From Ciceribacter sp. L1K22 (GTDB taxonomy: Bacteria; Pseudomonadota; Alphaproteobacteria; Rhizobiales; Rhizobiaceae): 64,000 bases of DNA. The notes below the pieces were generated by a model that had not been told where the DNA came from, did no database searches, and was given only the letters and a program-made list of their open reading frames with translations. The position numbers and the translations under genes are program-made. Position 1 is the first letter of the stretch. The number at the start of each line of letters is the position of its first letter. This document shows positions 43,817 through 53,539 of this stretch, one piece after another. The stretch covers positions 746,177 through 810,176 of the forward strand of contig NZ_JAGFPK010000001.1 of the NCBI RefSeq assembly GCF_017599385.1, in the 5' to 3' direction.

Positions 43817-44331
43817 TGGCGAAAACGATTGAGGAACACCGCTCCGGTTGCCCCATCAATCTCACGCTCGAAGTGCTGGGCGACCGCTGGAGCCTGATCG
43901 TCATCCGCGACGTGATGTTTGGCAATCGCCGCCATTTCCGCGAGATCCTGCGCAATTCGGAGGAGGGCATTGCCTCCAACATTCTCGCCGACCGGCTGAA
44001 GCGGCTGGTCGAGTCCGGAATGCTGACGCGCGAGGACGATCCCTCGCACCGACAGAAGGCGCTCTACAGCCTGACCGAGATGTCGATTGCGCTGGTCCCG
44101 CTGCTCGCCGAGATGGGCGCCTGGGGACGCCGCTTCAGGCCGGTCTCGGAAGACCTCGCGATCCGCGCCGAATTGCTTGAAAACGGTGGGCGTTCGTTCT
44201 GGAACGAGTTCATGGACGAGTTGCGCGATCTGCATCTCGGCAAACCATTGCCTGCAGGCAATCCCTCGGCGCTGGCGCGACTCACCGATGCCTATCTCGA
44301 GGTCAAGGCGCGCCAGGACGCCGCCGGCTGA
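43813..44331 (+). CDS. HxlR-family winged-helix regulator
   Basis: 172 residues with the HxlR domain: CPINLTLEVLGDRWSLIVIR, MFGNRRHFREIL, GIASNILADRLKRLVESGML and YSLTEMSIALVPLL. The single Cys near the start (SGCP) is in the position of the redox or electrophile-sensing cysteine of HxlR proteins. The C-terminal 60 residues are an extra tail. Translationally coupled to the TetR gene. Confidence 0.9.
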   Translation: MMAKTIEEHRSGCPINLTLEVLGDRWSLIVIRDVMFGNRRHFREILRNSEEGIASNILADRLKRLVESGMLTREDDPSHRQKALYSLTEMSIALVPLLAEMGAWGRRFRPVSEDLAIRAELLENGGRSFWNEFMDELRDLHLGKPLPAGNPSALARLTDAYLEVKARQDAAG

Positions 44332-45129
44332 TCAGTCCTTGCGGAACAGCACGCTTGCTCCCCAACCGGTGATCAGCGCCAGCATCACCGAAAACAATCC
44401 ATAGCCGAGCGGGCTCTGATGCGCCGCCTCGGTGATGGTCTGTTCGAGACCTGTCTTGATCACCCTGAGCGGCAGTTCCTTCTGGGTAATGAATTCGCCG
44501 CTCTTGAACAGATAGGCGTGAACGATATGCACTCCGTCCGGAATGTTCGCCGGCAGCCGCAGCGTTGCCTTGAACAGGCTGGAGGAGACAAAGCGTACAC
44601 CGTTCGTCTCGCTCTGGTAGAGCCCGCCGCTCTGCTTGAGCCGGCGATAGGCCTCGCGAAAGTCACCCAGGCTGTTGGTGCTGGAAAAGTAGCCGACCGG
44701 CGTCAACGGAATATGGTTCAGCCCGACGCCCAGCTGGTTCAGCACCTGCTGGTCGGCGATATCCTCCACCGGCCGGGTGCTGGCGAGCGAATAGGATTCC
44801 GGCGGACGCTCGAACGTCATCGAATAGCGGTTGATCCAGATACCGAAAATCCGTTCCTTCTGCCGCACGGTGGCGTCGGCCCGCGGTCCTTCCAGCGTCA
44901 CGATCACGTCGTATTGCCCGATCGCAAGCAGCAGCGTGTCCGGATTCGTCAGCGCGCCGAAGATCGTCAGGTCCGCGCCGCGAAAGTCGGAGGTGATGGC
45001 GATTTCGCTGGTCGAGGTGCCGATATCCAGTCCTTCCGTGCCGTCGACGCTCGGCGTCAGCGGGCTCTGCGCCATTGCCGAGGTGGCGCAGAATATCAGG
45101 CCGGCAAGGAGGGAAACGAGAGGGCGCAT
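44332..45129 (-). CDS. TIGR02186 family protein, partner of a TauE/SafE permease
   Basis: 265 residues with a signal peptide (to about residue 20, ATSAMAQS), a periplasmic beta-rich domain (ITSDFRGADLTIFGALTNPD, VIVTLEGPRADATVRQKER, GIWINRYSMTFERPP) and one C-terminal membrane helix (YGLFSVMLALITGWGASVLF). This is the TIGR02186 layout. Its start overlaps the TSUP stop by one base (TGATG), so the two are translated together. The role in anion export is inferred from this fixed pairing. Confidence 0.87.
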   Translation of the reverse strand: MRPLVSLLAGLIFCATSAMAQSPLTPSVDGTEGLDIGTSTSEIAITSDFRGADLTIFGALTNPDTLLLAIGQYDVIVTLEGPRADATVRQKERIFGIWINRYSMTFERPPESYSLASTRPVEDIADQQVLNQLGVGLNHIPLTPVGYFSSTNSLGDFREAYRRLKQSGGLYQSETNGVRFVSSSLFKATLRLPANIPDGVHIVHAYLFKSGEFITQKELPLRVIKTGLEQTITEAAHQSPLGYGLFSVMLALITGWGASVLFRKD

Positions 45130-46055
45130 CAGTTGGCGAAGCTCCCCACGGCAACGGAGAACAGGTCCTCCGGAGTGATGACAAGCTCGATCGCCAGACG
45201 CAGGCCAACAGCAAGGACCAAAAGCCCGAGCAGTGCGCGCAACTGCTCGCCGCGCAGCCTTTGGCCCACCCTGACACCATATTGCGCCCCGATCACGCCC
45301 GCGATCATCAGGATGAAGGCAAGCACCACATCGACGGAATAGTTGGTCATCGCCTGCACGACGGTCGTGTAGGCCGTCACGAAGATGATCTGGAACAGTG
45401 AGGTTCCGACGACGACATTGGTGGGAATACGCAGCAGGTAGATCATCGCCGGCACCATGATGAAGCCGCCGCCCACGCCCATGACCGAGGTCAGGATGCC
45501 GATGCCGAAGCCGAGCGCGATCACCGGGATGACGCTCAGGTAGATCTTCGATTTCTTGAACCGCATCTTGAAGGGCAAGCGGTGCACCCAGTTGTGCTGG
45601 CCCGGCCGCTTCAGGTTGATCGGCTGGTTGTTCGCCGCCCGCCGCAGGGCTCTCAGGCTTTCCATCAGCATCAGCGAGCCGATCGTGCCGAGGAAGACGA
45701 CGTAGAGCAGCGAAATGATCAGGTCGAGCTGGCCGAGGCGTCTGAGCCACGAGAAGATGCCGACGCCAGCGGTGGCGCCGACCAGGCCGCCGGCGAGCAA
45801 AACGAGTCCAAGCTTGATGTCTAGCGTGCCACGCCGGAAATGCGTGATCGCGCCTGATACCGATGACGCGACAACCTGGTTCGCGCCGGTCGCAACCGCC
45901 ACGACGGGCGGAATGTTGTAGAAGATCAGGAGCGGCGTGATCAGGAAGCCACCGCCCACGCCGAACATGCCGGACAGGAATCCGACAGCCGCACCCATCC
46001 CGAGGATGATGAATACGTTTACAGACAATTCTGCGATCGGCAGATAGATTGTCAC
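45129..46055 (-). CDS. TauE/SafE-family (TSUP) anion permease
   Basis: 308 residues, seven to eight membrane segments, with both family glycine motifs: SGMFGVGGGFLITPLLIF in the first half and TSVMGVGGGFIMVPAMIY in the second. TSUP proteins carry sulfite, sulfoacetate or related anions. GTG 46055 puts the protein start just before the first helix, as in rhizobial homologues I recall; ATG 46115 is an alternative that adds 20 residues. Operon with the TIGR02186 gene. Confidence 0.88.
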   Translation of the reverse strand: MTIYLPIAELSVNVFIILGMGAAVGFLSGMFGVGGGFLITPLLIFYNIPPVVAVATGANQVVASSVSGAITHFRRGTLDIKLGLVLLAGGLVGATAGVGIFSWLRRLGQLDLIISLLYVVFLGTIGSLMLMESLRALRRAANNQPINLKRPGQHNWVHRLPFKMRFKKSKIYLSVIPVIALGFGIGILTSVMGVGGGFIMVPAMIYLLRIPTNVVVGTSLFQIIFVTAYTTVVQAMTNYSVDVVLAFILMIAGVIGAQYGVRVGQRLRGEQLRALLGLLVLAVGLRLAIELVITPEDLFSVAVGSFAN

Positions 46056-46259
46056 GATCGGGCCCCGATATGTGATTGGCCGCAGCGGAGACCTGCTCCA
46101 TCGGGGCCGTGCCATGGCCTTCGGGAGCAGTTGGCGAAAACACCCAAGCCTTTGGCGTGCTTGGCTTTGCGTTGGTTTTCGTCATGCGCCCCCGGGGCGC
46201 GTGAGTCAATTCTGGTGTCGTCGATAAGGCCCGATTTTAGACCTTTTATGACGCTGGCG

Positions 46260-49200
46260 TCACTTGTTGCGCGCCAGCAGTTCGGTCACCAGGGCATCGT
46301 CGATTTTGCCTGTTTCCTTCTGGCCGATCGATTTCTGGAAGGCTTTGATCGCAGCGACGGTTTTCGCCCCCATAACGCCATCGGCAGGCCCGGCGTCGAA
46401 GCCGTTATTGCCGAGAATCGCCTGAACGTTGCGGATTACCTTGCTCATGTCGACGCTGGCCGTCTTCGTACCCTTGCCGACCCATTCGTCCGGCAGGTCA
46501 ACGGCATTGGCATCGACGTCGAGCGGACGGACCTTGAAACTCTCGACCTGCGCCTTGGCGCGTTCCAGCTGTTCCGGCTTCATGGCGTTCGCCACGTCAT
46601 CCCGCTTCTGGGCGGCATCCTTGTCGCCGTCGCGTGCGGCGATCGCGAACCATTTGTAGGAGGCTTCCAGATCCTGCGGAATGCCATTGCCGCGCGCATA
46701 AAGGATAGCGAGGTTGAACTGGCTGTCGGCCACGCCGAACTCGGCCGCCTTGCCGAACCATTCGGCCGCCTTGGCATAGTCCTGCTCACCCATGCTGCCG
46801 TTGGCATAGAGCACGGCAAGGTTATGCATGGCACTCGCATTGCCCTTCGCGGCGGCCATCTCATAGAGCTGGCGCGCCTGTTCCATGTCGCGCTTAACGC
46901 CCGTGCCCTTTTCGTAAAGGTTCGCCAGCCGGTATTGTGCCGGCGCGAAATCCTTCTCCGCCGAGCGCTCGTACCAAAGCGCGGCTTGCGCGAGGTCGGT
47001 GCCCAGTCCGCCGTGGCCTTCGGTGTAGCGCGCGCCGATCTCGAACAACGCCTTCGGATCGCCATCGGCGGCCGCCTTGGCCAGCGACGGCGGCGTGATG
47101 GATGCCGGAACTTCGTAGGTTGGCGAAGCCGGCGGGGTCGATGCGGCGGCTTCGGACTCGCCTCCGTCCGGTGCGGTGTCGGCCGTCAGGCTATCGGTTG
47201 CCGGCGCCGGCTCTGCCAGCGGTGCGACCGTCATGTCGTCCTGGCCGACATTCGTCTCTCCGGCCGAAACCTCTCCGGTCTCGCTCGGAGCGGCAAGCGT
47301 GGCGATTGCGGGATCATTAGCGCCTGGTGGTTCGACCAGCCGGCTGCTTTCGTCCGTAGGGCTCTCTTCAGTCGGCGCTGCAAGCGGTGCGGCGGGCGCT
47401 GTTGCTTGCGGCTCCGGCACCGTCGCCGGTGCCACATCGGTTTGTTTGGTTGTCGTCTCGATGGTCGGCTGAGGAGCGCTGGCGCCCTTCGTCAGCGTGC
47501 GCACCAGCGGCATCGCCATGACGACCAGCAGAATCGCGCCCGCCGCCATCAGGATCGGCCGGCGATAGCGCGACAACATCGACGCTCCGCCACTGCCGCC
47601 GGCAGGCTTTTCGCCTGCGACCCCCGGTGTCTGGCTCGCCTCGATGGCTGCCGCCTGTGCCGCGCGACGCGCTGCTGCGATATAGTCCGCGCGGTCGCCC
47701 TCGGCGAGCGGTGGCAGGGAGCCGGCCTCGCCGCCACGGGCCTTGGACGCGCGCACCCGTTCCAGGATCTTGCGCACATCAGGCGCTCCGGAACCGGGTT
47801 CGATCAGTTCGTTGGCCTCGTCCGACGGCAGCACGTCTGCGGGATCGATGGACGGCGATGGCTCCACCATCTGCCGCGCCGCGAGCGCGCCATCGTCCTT
47901 CTTGCGGCCAGGTATCAGCCGCTTGCCGAGCCCGGCGAGCAGGCTGGGTTTTGACGGTGCGCGGGGCTCCGCGTCCGTGTGCACGCCATCGTCGGCGAGA
48001 AGGTCCAGCGGTTCGTTGTCAAGGGCAAATGCCGTTGCTTCCTGCTGCGGCCGGCCCTCCGGCGCGCCACCTGCAAAAGCCATCGCCGGCTGTGGCGGAA
48101 CCGGGTTTGCCGCCACGTGTGATGCCGCCATCGGCTCGCGGTCGAGCTTTTCCAGGCGGTCCGCGATGTCGAGCAGGGTCGATTGCAGGCTTTCCAGCGT
48201 CCGGTGGCTGCGTTCCTCGGTGTTGCGGCTGATGTCCTGCAGATGCTTCAGGCTGTCGGCAAGGGCCGCGACGGTCTCGGCGTCCGCACCTGTCGGCGCG
48301 CTTCCGCCACGACCGGACTGCGCATAGTTCGCCATCACGGCTTCGGCTGCCTGGCGGGCCGCCTCGATGATGTACTCGTCGCTCGTCGCCACATAGTCTT
48401 CAAGCGCCGTGATACGCCCGGTCAGTTCACCGCCGCCTTCGGCGAGGTTGGGTGAGGCGCCGTTGAAGAGGCTTGAGAGATGGGCAATCTGGTCCTCGAG
48501 GCCGCGAAGCGCCTCGCTGTCCTGTGCCGGCGCCCGCAGGGTGTCATCAAGCCGCTCGGCGATCATGGCCAGCCGGTCGTCCAGGCTTCGCAGCAACCGG
48601 TCGTCGGCCGGCGCCGGTTGCGCCGTGCGTTCTTCCAGTCCCTCGATGACGCGTGCCAGCCGCTCGAGCCGTTCGGCAAGCTGATCGTTGACGGCGCCGG
48701 TTTCGAGCGCGTCGATCTTGCGCGAAATGTCGTAGAGCGCATCGGCCAGATCCGGCTGCGCCGTATGCTGTTGTGGCTTTTGCAGCAGTTGCGCCAGATG
48801 GTCGAGCCGTTCCTCGAGCCGGCCGGCTGCGCCATCGCTCGCCAGTTCCTCGACCCGGTCGGCCAGCAGGTCGAGCCTCCGCGCCATCTCGTCGACGCCG
48901 CTGTCGCGTGCCGGCGGCTCGCTGAAAAGGGTGTCGATCTGGCGGGCCAGTGCCGCGATCCGGTCTTCGATCCGCTCCATTGCCCGCGTATCGACCGGCG
49001 CGGAGCTGCCGCGATTGCTTGCCACGATCGCGCGGCTGATCTCATCGAGCCTGAGGTCGAGGCCGGCAAACTGTTCCTGCAGCCGCTGCTCGCCCGGATC
49101 CATGTGCGATCCGATCTGCTCCAGCGCTTTCGCCACCGTTAGCAGCTTGTCCTCGACCGAGCGGATCGCGCGATTATCGCCAAGGCCGCCGATCTGGGTC

Positions 49201-49886
49201 TTGATGTCGTCGAGCCGCATGGCCAGCCGGCCGAGTTCGTCCTGCAGCAGTTCGCCGTCCAGGCTCTCCAGCCGTCCCTCGATGCCACGGACCGAGTCCT
49301 CGCGTGCCAGGCCGTCCATCAGCGAGCGCAGCTCTTCGAATTCGCGCCGCAGCGCATTGCCGGATGTCCCGGCCGCCGGTTCGAGCCGGCCGATGCTTTG
49401 TGCCAGCCGGTTCATATCGGCGCGCAGATCCTCGTCGGGTGTATGTGTGGTCGCGATCGACTTCAGGTCGCGCAGTTCCTGACGCACGTCGCGCAGTTCG
49501 CGGGCGAGGTTGTCGGAGAGATCGGCTTTCAGTTCCTGCCGCAGGGTGAGCAGCGCCTGCGTGATATCGGCAAGCGGCGCCTCCTCGCGGGTCGCAGGGG
49601 TCTCTCGACGCGGCGGCGCCATGCGGTTTTCCGAGGAGCGATGGCGCGACGCTTCAAGCGCTCTCTGCCGCTCGCGGATTTCCTGCAGCGGGTCGAAGCG
49701 ATCCGCCCGCATCGGTGCTGCGCGTCCGCGCAAGGGCGCATCGTCGCGCGCCGGCATCGGCCCGCGTGTCGACGTGCTGGTCATCAGCCCCTCGATTCGA
49801 GCTTCCAGTCCTTCGATCGTCCGGCTGAGCGCGTCGAGTGAAGACGTCTTGTCCGCGCGGGGTGGGTGAGATCGCGATCGGTTCAT
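46260..49886 (-). CDS. podJ: Polar organising protein PodJ
   Basis: About 1208 residues. Residues 1-760 are cytoplasmic, low in hydrophobics and mainly coiled coil (many heptad-like runs such as LDGELLQDELGRLAMRLDDI). A membrane helix follows at about 772-795 (PILMAAGAILLVVMAMPLVR), then an acidic Pro/Ala-rich linker, Sel1 repeats at about 940-1100 (ALFEIGARYTEG, AQYRLANLYEKG, AMHNLAVLYANG, SQFNLAILYARG) and a C-terminal peptidoglycan-binding domain (VQAILGNNGFDAGPADGVMG). This order is that of Agrobacterium PodJ, which localises to the new pole and controls the end of polar growth. ATG 49886 is chosen; 49919 is open. Divergent from the beta-oxidation operon. Confidence 0.9.
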   Translation of the reverse strand: MNRSRSHPPRADKTSSLDALSRTIEGLEARIEGLMTSTSTRGPMPARDDAPLRGRAAPMRADRFDPLQEIRERQRALEASRHRSSENRMAPPRRETPATREEAPLADITQALLTLRQELKADLSDNLARELRDVRQELRDLKSIATTHTPDEDLRADMNRLAQSIGRLEPAAGTSGNALRREFEELRSLMDGLAREDSVRGIEGRLESLDGELLQDELGRLAMRLDDIKTQIGGLGDNRAIRSVEDKLLTVAKALEQIGSHMDPGEQRLQEQFAGLDLRLDEISRAIVASNRGSSAPVDTRAMERIEDRIAALARQIDTLFSEPPARDSGVDEMARRLDLLADRVEELASDGAAGRLEERLDHLAQLLQKPQQHTAQPDLADALYDISRKIDALETGAVNDQLAERLERLARVIEGLEERTAQPAPADDRLLRSLDDRLAMIAERLDDTLRAPAQDSEALRGLEDQIAHLSSLFNGASPNLAEGGGELTGRITALEDYVATSDEYIIEAARQAAEAVMANYAQSGRGGSAPTGADAETVAALADSLKHLQDISRNTEERSHRTLESLQSTLLDIADRLEKLDREPMAASHVAANPVPPQPAMAFAGGAPEGRPQQEATAFALDNEPLDLLADDGVHTDAEPRAPSKPSLLAGLGKRLIPGRKKDDGALAARQMVEPSPSIDPADVLPSDEANELIEPGSGAPDVRKILERVRASKARGGEAGSLPPLAEGDRADYIAAARRAAQAAAIEASQTPGVAGEKPAGGSGGASMLSRYRRPILMAAGAILLVVMAMPLVRTLTKGASAPQPTIETTTKQTDVAPATVPEPQATAPAAPLAAPTEESPTDESSRLVEPPGANDPAIATLAAPSETGEVSAGETNVGQDDMTVAPLAEPAPATDSLTADTAPDGGESEAAASTPPASPTYEVPASITPPSLAKAAADGDPKALFEIGARYTEGHGGLGTDLAQAALWYERSAEKDFAPAQYRLANLYEKGTGVKRDMEQARQLYEMAAAKGNASAMHNLAVLYANGSMGEQDYAKAAEWFGKAAEFGVADSQFNLAILYARGNGIPQDLEASYKWFAIAARDGDKDAAQKRDDVANAMKPEQLERAKAQVESFKVRPLDVDANAVDLPDEWVGKGTKTASVDMSKVIRNVQAILGNNGFDAGPADGVMGAKTVAAIKAFQKSIGQKETGKIDDALVTELLARNK

Positions 49887-50162
49887 TCTGCTGCTCGCTT
49901 CGACGGTTCCGGGGATCATCCGCCGGCCATTTGGTCTTGCGGTACGCTGGCTTGCGGGGTGAGCCGGCTCGCGTCCGGTGGCTCGGCCCGGCATGCTTCG
50001 CCGCGTCGTGTTTCATCGGCAACAATTCACGAAACGTGGTAAACAACGCGTTAAGCGATCTAAAAAATTTTTAACGAATTGTAGAAGCGCGTCCGCCATG
50101 ATGACTGGTGGGAAGGGGCTCGCGTGGATGCGGCTGGGGAGGTCGGATCGGGAAACTTTTCC

Positions 50163-50186
50163 ATTGACGTTTACGCAAACGTCAAT
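50163..50186. promoter_or_regulatory. 24-bp palindrome before the beta-oxidation operon, candidate fatty-acid regulator operator
   Basis: ATTGACGTTT (50163-50172) and AAACGTCAAT (50177-50186) are exact reverse complements around the centre ACGC; only the central bases break the symmetry. It lies 61 bp before the acyl-CoA dehydrogenase start. Core ACGTTTACG relates it to the palindrome upstream of fadD at 28031. Established knowledge: similar motifs serve LiuR/FadP-type regulators in proteobacteria. Confidence 0.7.
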
Positions 50187-50246
50187 ATTTATTGGAAGCA
50201 TGATCTGGCCGGCCCGCCGGCGATACGTCTTGGAGGAAGATGACCC

Positions 50247-52040
50247 ATGCCTGTCTACAAGGCCCCGGTGAACGACACGCTTTTCGTCCTGAACAACGTC
50301 CTCGGCATCGACCGCTATCACAACCTGCCCGGCTTCGAGGATGCGACCCCCGACATGATCGAGGCGATCGTCGGTGAGGCGGCGAAACTCGCCGAGGAAC
50401 AGCTGTTCCCGGTCAATCTGTCCGGCGACCAGGAAGGCTGCACCCGCCACGACGATGCCACGGTCACCGTGCCGAAGGGCTTCAAGGAAGCCTACGACGC
50501 CTATTGCCAGGGCGGCTGGCTGGGCCTTGCCGTGCCCGCCGAATACGGGGGGCAGGGACTGCCCTACACGCTCCATTCCGCCGTCGGCGAATACATGTCG
50601 TCCGCCAACATGGCGTTGATGATGTATCCGGGTCTGACCCAGGGCGCGATCGCCGCGATCCTCGTCCACGGCTCGGAGGAACAGAAGGCCACCTATCTGC
50701 CGAAGATGGTCGAGGGCACCTGGTCCGGCACCATGAACCTCACTGAACCCCATTGCGGCACCGATCTCGGCCTGCTGCGCACCAAGGCGGTGCCGAACGG
50801 TGACGGCTCCTACAAGATTTCCGGCCAGAAGATCTTCATCTCCGCCGGCGAGCACACGATGACGGACAACATCATCCATCTCGTTCTCGCCCGCATCGAG
50901 GGCGCGCCGGAGGGCACCAAGGGCATTTCGCTCTTTATCGTACCGAAGTTCATGGTCGGCGCGGATGGCTCCGTCGGCGCCCGCAATGGCGTGACCTGCG
51001 GCGCCATCGAGCACAAGATGGGCATCCACGGCAATGCCACCTGCGTGATGAATTATGACGAGGCGACCGGATACCTGATCGGCGCCGAGAACAAGGGTCT
51101 GGCTGCCATGTTCGTCATGATGAACGAGGCGCGGCTCGGCGTTGGCCTGCAGGGCCTGTCGATCGCCGAAATCGCCTACCAGAACGCCGCCAACTATGCC
51201 CGCGAGCGCATCCAGGGCCGCTCGCTGTCAGGCGTCAAGGCGTCCGACAAGAAGGCCGATCCGATCATCGTCCACCCGGACATCCGTCGCTCATTGCTGA
51301 CCATCAAGGCCTTCACCGAAGCCGGTCGTGCCTTCACGCTCTGGACCGCGCTCCAGTCCGACATCGCCCATCGCTCCGGTGACGAGAAGGAGAAGCAGAC
51401 GGCCGACGACCTGCTCGGCCTGATGACCCCGATCCTCAAGGGCGTGCTGACCGACAAGGGCTTCGACCATGCCGTCATGGCCCAGCAGGTCTATGGCGGC
51501 CACGGCTACATCGAGGAATGGGGCATGAGCCAGTACGTGCGTGATGCCCGCATCGCCATGATCTACGAGGGCGCCAACGGCATCCAGGCGCTTGATCTCG
51601 TCGGCCGCAAGCTCGGGCTGAACGGCGGCCGCGCCGTCATGGCCCTCTTCAACGAGATTGGCGCCTTCTGCGAGGAAAACCGCGGAGACGAGAAGATGGT
51701 GGTCTACACCAAGGGGCTGAAGAAGGGCCTGAACGACCTCCAGGCCTCGACCATGTGGTTCATGCAGAACGCCATGGCCAAGCCAGACAATGCCGGCGCC
51801 GGCTCCACGGACTACATGCACCTCTTCGGCCTCGTCGTGCTCGGTTACATGTGGGCAAAGATGGCAAAATCCGCCAACGAAGCCCTTGCCGCCGGCACCG
51901 GCGATGCCGACTTCTACCAGAACAAGCTTCTGACCGGCCGCTTCTACATGGAGCGCATCATGCCCGAAACGGCGCTGCGCAAGACCCGCATCGAAACCGG
52001 CGCCGACACCATGATGGAAATGGCCGCGGAAGCGTTTTGA
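50247..52040 (+). CDS. Acyl-CoA dehydrogenase (FadE-like, 3-methylmercaptopropionyl-CoA dehydrogenase subfamily)
   Basis: First oxidation of beta-oxidation, FAD-dependent. 597 residues, about 200 longer than the classical enzymes, as in the DmdC-like long group, which has an extra C-terminal domain. Motifs: GWLGLAVPAEYGGQGLP, the FAD/substrate segment GTMNLTEPHCGTDLGLLRT, KIFISAGEHTM and the C-terminal YGGHGYIEEWGMSQYVRDAR, where Glu is the catalytic base region. GGAGGAAG precedes the ATG. First gene of the operon with a thiolase and a FadB-like protein; chain-length specificity is not clear. Confidence 0.93.
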   Translation: MPVYKAPVNDTLFVLNNVLGIDRYHNLPGFEDATPDMIEAIVGEAAKLAEEQLFPVNLSGDQEGCTRHDDATVTVPKGFKEAYDAYCQGGWLGLAVPAEYGGQGLPYTLHSAVGEYMSSANMALMMYPGLTQGAIAAILVHGSEEQKATYLPKMVEGTWSGTMNLTEPHCGTDLGLLRTKAVPNGDGSYKISGQKIFISAGEHTMTDNIIHLVLARIEGAPEGTKGISLFIVPKFMVGADGSVGARNGVTCGAIEHKMGIHGNATCVMNYDEATGYLIGAENKGLAAMFVMMNEARLGVGLQGLSIAEIAYQNAANYARERIQGRSLSGVKASDKKADPIIVHPDIRRSLLTIKAFTEAGRAFTLWTALQSDIAHRSGDEKEKQTADDLLGLMTPILKGVLTDKGFDHAVMAQQVYGGHGYIEEWGMSQYVRDARIAMIYEGANGIQALDLVGRKLGLNGGRAVMALFNEIGAFCEENRGDEKMVVYTKGLKKGLNDLQASTMWFMQNAMAKPDNAGAGSTDYMHLFGLVVLGYMWAKMAKSANEALAAGTGDADFYQNKLLTGRFYMERIMPETALRKTRIETGADTMMEMAAEAF

Positions 52041-52048
52041 GGTGGTGA

Positions 52049-52223
52049 CCCCTCACCAACAAAATCTGGCACTTAGCTGACGCTAAGCTGCCGATTTTGT
52101 AACCTCTCCCACAAGGGGAGAGGGAGCGCCGCACCGGCGGCGAGCTTGGCTCTCCCCTTGTGGGAGAGAAAGCGATTTCAACATCTTAGCGTCAGCTAAG
52201 TGTTAGAAATCGCAAGTGAGGGG
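52049..52223. repeat. Nested fold-back repeat element inside the fad operon
   Basis: Three sets of inverted arms nest: CCCCTCAC (52049) with GTGAGGGG (52216); CACTTAGCTGACGCTAAG (52070-52087) with its perfect 18-bp complement at 52185-52202; and CTCTCCCACAAGGGGAGAG (52104-52122) with its perfect 19-bp complement at 52150-52168. Part resembles 58069-58170. It fills the 270-bp gap between the acyl-CoA dehydrogenase and the thiolase. Confidence 0.85.
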
Positions 52224-52310
52224 GCATTGCCGCAAGGGGTAGGGCCAGTCGAACTGGCGGAAGCAAGAGAATTCCAAGGCAACCCGGTTGCCAGCAAGGG
52301 AGAGAAACCA

Positions 52311-53519
<1,209 letters not shown>

Positions 53520-53539
53520 TCGTCGGGAGGAGAAAAGCT

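Noticed and set aside
46131-47954. 607-codon plus-strand open frame
   Set aside because: Antisense to podJ, whose Sel1 and peptidoglycan-binding domains read clearly on the other strand.
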